From: Egbenema bharatensis
GTDB taxonomy: Bacteria; Cyanobacteriota; Cyanobacteriia; Elainellales; Elainellaceae
Assembly (NCBI RefSeq): GCF_048077055.1
Contig: NZ_CP182236.1
Location: forward strand, 5,704,001-5,768,000
Direction: 5' to 3'
DNA length: 64,000 nt
Below, in pieces: positions 60,860 through 64,000 of this stretch. Position 1 is the first letter of the stretch. Each line of letters begins with the position of its first letter. A model generated the notes under the pieces. That model did no database searches. It was not told where the DNA came from and saw only the letters and a program-made list of their open reading frames with translations. Position numbers and translations under genes: made by a program.

Positions 60860-62355
60860 CTACAGCGGAGCAATGGTGACAAAGTTCACGGAACTCGGCA
60901 AGATTGAGATCGGTTTAGCCACCTTCACCCGTTCCACATTAGAGAGGTGGGATAAATGGTGTAGCACCTGATCGAGGTGTTGGCGGGACAGAATCACAAT
61001 GCCGATCGTCGCTCTGGCGGTTCCGTTTGAAACAGTAAGGCTCCGTAGATCAGGGGTGATCTCCATCTCCACTAGCTTATTGAGAATCGGCCTGAAGGTA
61101 TCGGGTTGATCAGACAAAGTCAGTTGTAGCTGAATCTGGCATCGATCGCTGTTCCAACTGAGGGGACGAAGCTTTTCTGGGGCTAGGTCACGCAGATTAA
61201 GACAGTGGGGTTGATGGATGCGGACAGGACGTTTGGGCGAACTCACTACGCCAACGATCGAATCTCCGGGTAACGGCATACAGCAGGAGGCAATACGCCA
61301 ATTTTGCTCCCCCCCACTGGCGATCGAACTGTCGTCAGGCGCGCCCCAGAACCCCGTCTGCTCAGGGGATATACTACAGTTCTGGAGTAAATTTTGCAGT
61401 TGGGACAAACTGAGTTCGCCGCATCCCACCATGCTGATCAAGTCATCCACCGAAGTGCGGTTCAACAATCTAGCAACCTGTTCTAGCCTTGGGTAATAGT
61501 TGCGAATAGATTTGCCCAAGGACTGCTTCACCTGCTTCCAGCCCCGATGAATATGTAGCCGCTTAATGCTGCGCAGAATGGCTCGTTTGGCAATTCGCGT
61601 TTTGACAAACTTAAGCCAGTCAGGATCAGGGGTCGCTTCTGGATCTTTAATGATTTCCACAATGTCCCCCGTTTTGAGGCGGCAATCAAGCGGCACTTCT
61701 CGGCCGTTCACCAGGGCCCGGACACATTGATCGCCCACGCAGGTATGAATGCTGTAGGCAAAATCTATCGGAGTTGCACCACAAGGCAGTTTCACTACAC
61801 GATTATGGGGAGTCACTGCATAGATTGTGCTACTGCGAGTATAGGTGGACTGAGTTTCTGAAATAAGATTCAGTAACGCTCCAACATTCAAAATCGGGAT
61901 ATTAAACCCAGCAAAGGTAGATGGATGAGCGGCAATCAAAGTATGGAAAAAAGCGGGTTTATATGCCACGATCGCATCTACATTCAGTTGCCGACCGCAA
62001 ATCAAAAACATTGCATCATGAAAATCATAGGTTTCTAAATGCAGGATTGCGGTGTTCGCCTGTTCAATCACACGCTCATAGTCCAGGCTCAGGTGACTGT
62101 TGCCCAACTCTAATAACCGATGAATGACCTGCTGGGCTTGTTCTGCCCCAAAATAAAGCTTGACCTGCATATGAGCAATGCAGATCAAGAAGGGGGGAAA
62201 TATACGGTCAGGCGATCGGCTTCAATCAAGACGTGAAGCTGCTCAATTTCTGCCCGACGGCGATCAAAGTCCTCATAATCGTTATTCCAGCCTGGTTCCA
62301 ACGCTAAATCTAGAAGCGTCTCTAGACCAATCAAAACGCTAGATACCATTGGCAT
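60860..62355 (-). CDS. PIN-like domain fused to RelA/SpoT regulatory half (TGS, RIS, ACT); frameshift near start (about 498 aa)
   Basis: Residues 177-240 (AVTPHNRVVKLPCGATPIDF; AYSIHTCVGDQCVRALVNGR; LKTGDIVEII) are a clear RelA-type TGS domain. DPDWLKFVKTRIAKRAI begins the helical region, CCMPLPGDSIVGVV...IHQPHC is the RIS/zinc-finger motif, and an ACT domain ends the protein. The HD hydrolase and synthetase domains of RelA/SpoT are absent. Instead residues 1-150 resemble a PIN domain (FHDAMFLICGRQLNVDAIVAYKP), lacking the usual first Asp. The gene needs one extra base at the G6 run 62192-62197 to join ATG 62355 to the main frame; without it the main frame begins near 62188. It follows the 107-aa gene by 26 bp, so likely an operon. 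Function is inferred only. Confidence 0.8.
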
Positions 62356-62381
62356 TGTAAATGGAGACTAGTAAAGACGAA

Positions 62382-62705
62382 TCAGGAAGAAGCACCCGAA
62401 GAAGCAGACTGATATTTTTGAGCGAGATGGGTTCGGACGGCCTGCCGACCGTCAAACGGCTGCTGGGGAACTGGAATTTTCGGGGGTGGAGCGGGAACTA
62501 CCGCTAATTCACCCGTAGCGATTTTGTTGAGCAAACCGGCAATCCAGGGCTTACCACCATAAGTACAGTTATAGCTGTAAGCAATTTCCTCAAGCACCTG
62601 GCGAGTTTCAGGAGACATTCGCATGGATACAGTTTCGTTATTGAGAACAGGACGCTTGCCCCGTCCCAGAGCTAGTTGATCCGTTTTGGGATTAGGATTT
62701 GCCAC
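62382..62705 (-). CDS. Ribbon-helix-helix-like small protein (107 aa), partner of the PIN-TGS gene
   Basis: Residues 24-65 (NETVSMRMSPETRQVLEEIA, then YSYNCTYGGKPWIAGLLNKI) start with a short strand and continue with two helices, like the RHH fold of antitoxins and plasmid regulators. A Pro-rich linker (VPAPPPKIPVPQQP) and a basic helical tail follow. It starts at a GTG (62703-62705) with AAGG nine bases upstream. It lies directly upstream of the PIN-TGS gene on the same strand (gap 26 bp), the order of an antitoxin-toxin pair. The RHH call is tentative. Confidence 0.65.
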   Translation of the reverse strand: MANPNPKTDQLALGRGKRPVLNNETVSMRMSPETRQVLEEIAYSYNCTYGGKPWIAGLLNKIATGELAVVPAPPPKIPVPQQPFDGRQAVRTHLAQKYQSASSGASS

Positions 62706-63033
62706 AACTCTAAACCTTTTGCGAAGAACACTACAACAAGAACTAAACTGAAAACTACTGTCAAAAAAGCTTGTAGTTCATTAATTGACTAGAGCCAGTA
62801 TATGCATTGGAACGACATCTAAGCGATTCAATCAGGGGACAGGCTGATTCGGGCAGTGAGTCCATACTCCTGATGATTCTTCCTGATGATTCTTCCAATA
62901 GCGTTAACTTTCACAGGGAAACTGACGTAGACAGGGTCGTAAACAAGACAGAGGAATCAACCTTCGTCACGGGTACAGGCAGCCCAAATCCGAAGGCTCT
63001 CTGCGCTGTTACTCAACCCTGTTAGTCAACACT

Positions 63034-63057
63034 TTAGCAAAGAGTTTTGCTAAAGCT
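63034..63057. repeat. Perfect inverted repeat CTTTAGCAAA-4-TTTGCTAAAG
   Basis: Ten-base arms with a GAGT loop. No T-run on either side, so a regulatory site or cruciform is more likely than a terminator. Confidence 0.7.
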
Positions 63058-63155
63058 ACAGGACTTTATCGGAATATCATATGACTTCATTTAAGCTTCA
63101 TCCAACCGTATTTTCCGTATCTGTCCATCCATAACATACTTCAGTTTTTAGATTG

Positions 63156-63169
63156 ACTTTTGCAAAAGT
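63156..63169. promoter_or_regulatory. 14-bp palindrome ACTTTTGCAAAAGT upstream of NfeD-like gene
   Basis: Fully symmetric; 83 bp before the start codon of the downstream gene. Shares TTTTGC/GCAAAA with the hairpin at 63034-63057. Candidate operator. Confidence 0.4.
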
Positions 63170-63251
63170 TATGGAATCTATCCAAAACCTGTGGTAGCTT
63201 TAGCATAGGTCAGTTTATCTGACTCCACCTCTCGATAAGGAGAACACGGTG

Positions 63252-63587
63252 ATGGGCGCATTTAATCTACTTGGATTTGTCGGTTCACTTTTGTATTCGG
63301 CATTATACAGCGGAGAAGCTCTGAGGCCTCCGATCGCCAACTTCGCTGCTCCATCCAGGGTTCCAGAACGTGAAGCAACAGTGGTGAAGGCCATCGAACC
63401 TCATAGAACAGGAAGAGTACGCTTCCAGGGTTCGGAGTGGACTGCTCGCAGCCAGCAGTCTGTGGTGCTGGAACCGGGTGATGTGGTGTATGTGGTTGGA
63501 CGAGAAAACATTACGCTGCTGGTAGAGCCTGTATCCTGGGAAAGCGATCGTTCCCTCAGGCAGCACACCTTAACTTCAGTTGGATAA
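63252..63587 (+). CDS. NfeD-like OB-fold protein with N-terminal membrane segment (111 aa)
   Basis: A hydrophobic N-terminus (FNLLGFVGSLLYSALYSGEA) is followed by an OB-fold-like domain, REATVVKAIEPHRTGRVRFQ, then GSEWTARSQQSVVLEPGDVV and YVVGRENITLLVEP. This is the C-terminal NfeD (YuaF-like) domain pattern: GxVRxxGexWxA...I..Gd.V.V......L.V. NfeD proteins partner with stomatin/SPFH membrane proteins; none is in the window. The ATG at 63252 has AAGGAGA eight bases upstream, so the GTG three bases earlier is not used. Confidence 0.82.
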   Translation: MGAFNLLGFVGSLLYSALYSGEALRPPIANFAAPSRVPEREATVVKAIEPHRTGRVRFQGSEWTARSQQSVVLEPGDVVYVVGRENITLLVEPVSWESDRSLRQHTLTSVG

Positions 63588-63642
63588 AGCACGAGGGGTG
63601 GATGGACTTGAAGTTCCTGCTAAAGCGTCGTTCGGTTGAATT

Positions 63643-63718
63643 GATCTGAACCAGGCTGTCACTAATCTGAACTAATCTGAACTAATCTGAACTAATCTGA
63701 AATAGCCTGAACCAGGCT
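63643..63718. repeat. 10-bp tandem repeat (ACTAATCTGA)4 flanked by CTGAACCAGGCT copies
   Basis: Four exact ACTAATCTGA units at 63661-63700, bracketed by TGATCTGAACCAGGCTGTC and GCCTGAACCAGGCTAC. The 10-bp period matches the array at 23841-23899. Confidence 0.85.
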
Positions 63719-63748
63719 ACATTCATTTGAACAGATGCAATAAAGGTA

Positions 63749-63783
63749 AGGTCGTCTTGGAGAACACTTCAGGACGACTTTTT
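63749..63783 (+). terminator. Terminator-like hairpin after the NfeD-like gene
   Basis: GTCGTC (63751-63756) pairs with GACGAC (63773-63778), extended by one A-T and one G-T pair, followed by five T. The loop is long (16 bases), so strength is uncertain. Confidence 0.55.
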
Positions 63784-63876
63784 AAGATCCCTGTTCGGTC
63801 ATGCGATCTAATGAGCAAGTCAATACAGCAAGGGAACTGACCCAAGCCATCCCCTCCGGTTCCTCTATCTGTCCCT

Positions 63877-64000
63877 TTAAAGCTTCATCTGCTTCAAATG
63901 CTGGCGTGGATCAGTCGATCGGGTAGCTTTCAATTTCTCGTACAGTTCCCGTTCCGTCGCATTAAGACTGGCAGGAGGCACAATCAGAATTTTTACCAGT
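63877..64000 (-). CDS. DnaJ-like co-chaperone, C-terminal end (cut by window edge)
   Basis: Only the last 40 residues are visible: KILIVPPASLNATERELYEK, then LKATRSTDPRQHLKQMKL and stop. This matches the end of cyanobacterial type II DnaJ/CbpA-like proteins (V..P..L...ERELYEKL). The J domain lies outside the window. The gene reads leftward. Confidence 0.75.
   Translation of the reverse strand, partial: LVKILIVPPASLNATERELYEKLKATRSTDPRQHLKQMKL

Larger units (their letters stand above)
62706..63251. other. Intergenic region between divergent genes, with two palindromes
   Basis: No gene. Notable are a direct repeat CTGATGATTCTTC (62870-62895), the perfect hairpin at 63034-63057 and the 14-bp palindrome at 63156-63169. 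These probably lie in control regions of the leftward RHH/PIN-TGS genes and the rightward NfeD-like gene. Confidence 0.5.

Overview
The window is chromosomal DNA of a cyanobacterium, probably a filamentous one. The evidence is the abundance of the HIP1 octamer GCGATCGC, psb30 (a photosystem II subunit), a CpcT-type phycobilin lyase, an A2-type cytochrome c oxidase (ctaCDE), several cyanobacteria-restricted families (DUF1830, DUF2470, Npun_F0813-like), STAND/WD40 and TPR proteins, and intergenic DNA crowded with 7-bp and 10-bp tandem repeats and small palindromic repeats. The species cannot be named from the sequence.

Layout. 0-1.2 kb: the 5' part of a 2-isopropylmalate-synthase-like gene running off the left edge, and a small conserved protein. 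1.2-12.5 kb: a cluster rich in signalling NTPases: an AAA_35-like ATPase, an HTH/NB-ARC protein with 14 WD40 repeats, an FMN-binding (PNPOx-like) protein, a coiled-coil protein, a MinD-like ATPase, an HTH-AAA protein like the VMAP component of vWA-MoxR systems, and a TPR membrane protein. 12.6-16.6 kb: an ABC-2 exporter pair, a second TPR membrane protein and a cysteine-cluster protein. 16.8-28.9 kb: mostly housekeeping genes (psb30, prs, MOSC, rpiA, DUF2325, aldo/keto reductase, pgsA, omega-aminotransferase, upp, iron-sulfur photolyase, cpcT) separated by repeat-filled spacers. 29.3-38.6 kb: a hypothetical protein with an in-frame 15-bp repeat, an osmoprotectant-type ABC binding protein and ATPase, pyrR, a CtpE-like P-type ATPase and a LysM-M23 cell-wall hydrolase. 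38.6-39.8 kb: a 1.16 kb gene-poor stretch holding a promoter-like sequence and a 16-codon mini-ORF. 39.8-54.2 kb: trmL, DUF1830, a B12-radical SAM protein and a methyltransferase, M48 and M1 metallopeptidases, DUF2470, a small divergent operon, an acidic HTH protein and tRNA-Arg(TCT). 54.3-58 kb: ctaCDE. 59.9-64 kb: cobS, a PIN-TGS-RIS-ACT chimera with a small ribbon-helix-helix-like partner, an NfeD-like protein and the C-terminal end of a DnaJ-like protein.

The most unusual item is at 60860-62705. A protein carrying the regulatory half of RelA/SpoT (TGS, helical, zinc-finger/RIS and ACT regions) has neither the hydrolase nor the synthetase domain. In their place is a PIN-like domain, and the gene follows a small DNA-binding-type protein in toxin-antitoxin order. 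It could be a stringent-response-linked RNase module; this is inference from domain recognition only.

Five conserved genes (pgsA, the osmoprotectant ABC ATPase, pyrR, the B12-radical SAM gene and the PIN-TGS gene) each carry one apparent single-base loss, several of them in short homopolymers. Uncorrected sequencing errors are the simplest explanation, so these genes may be intact in the organism.
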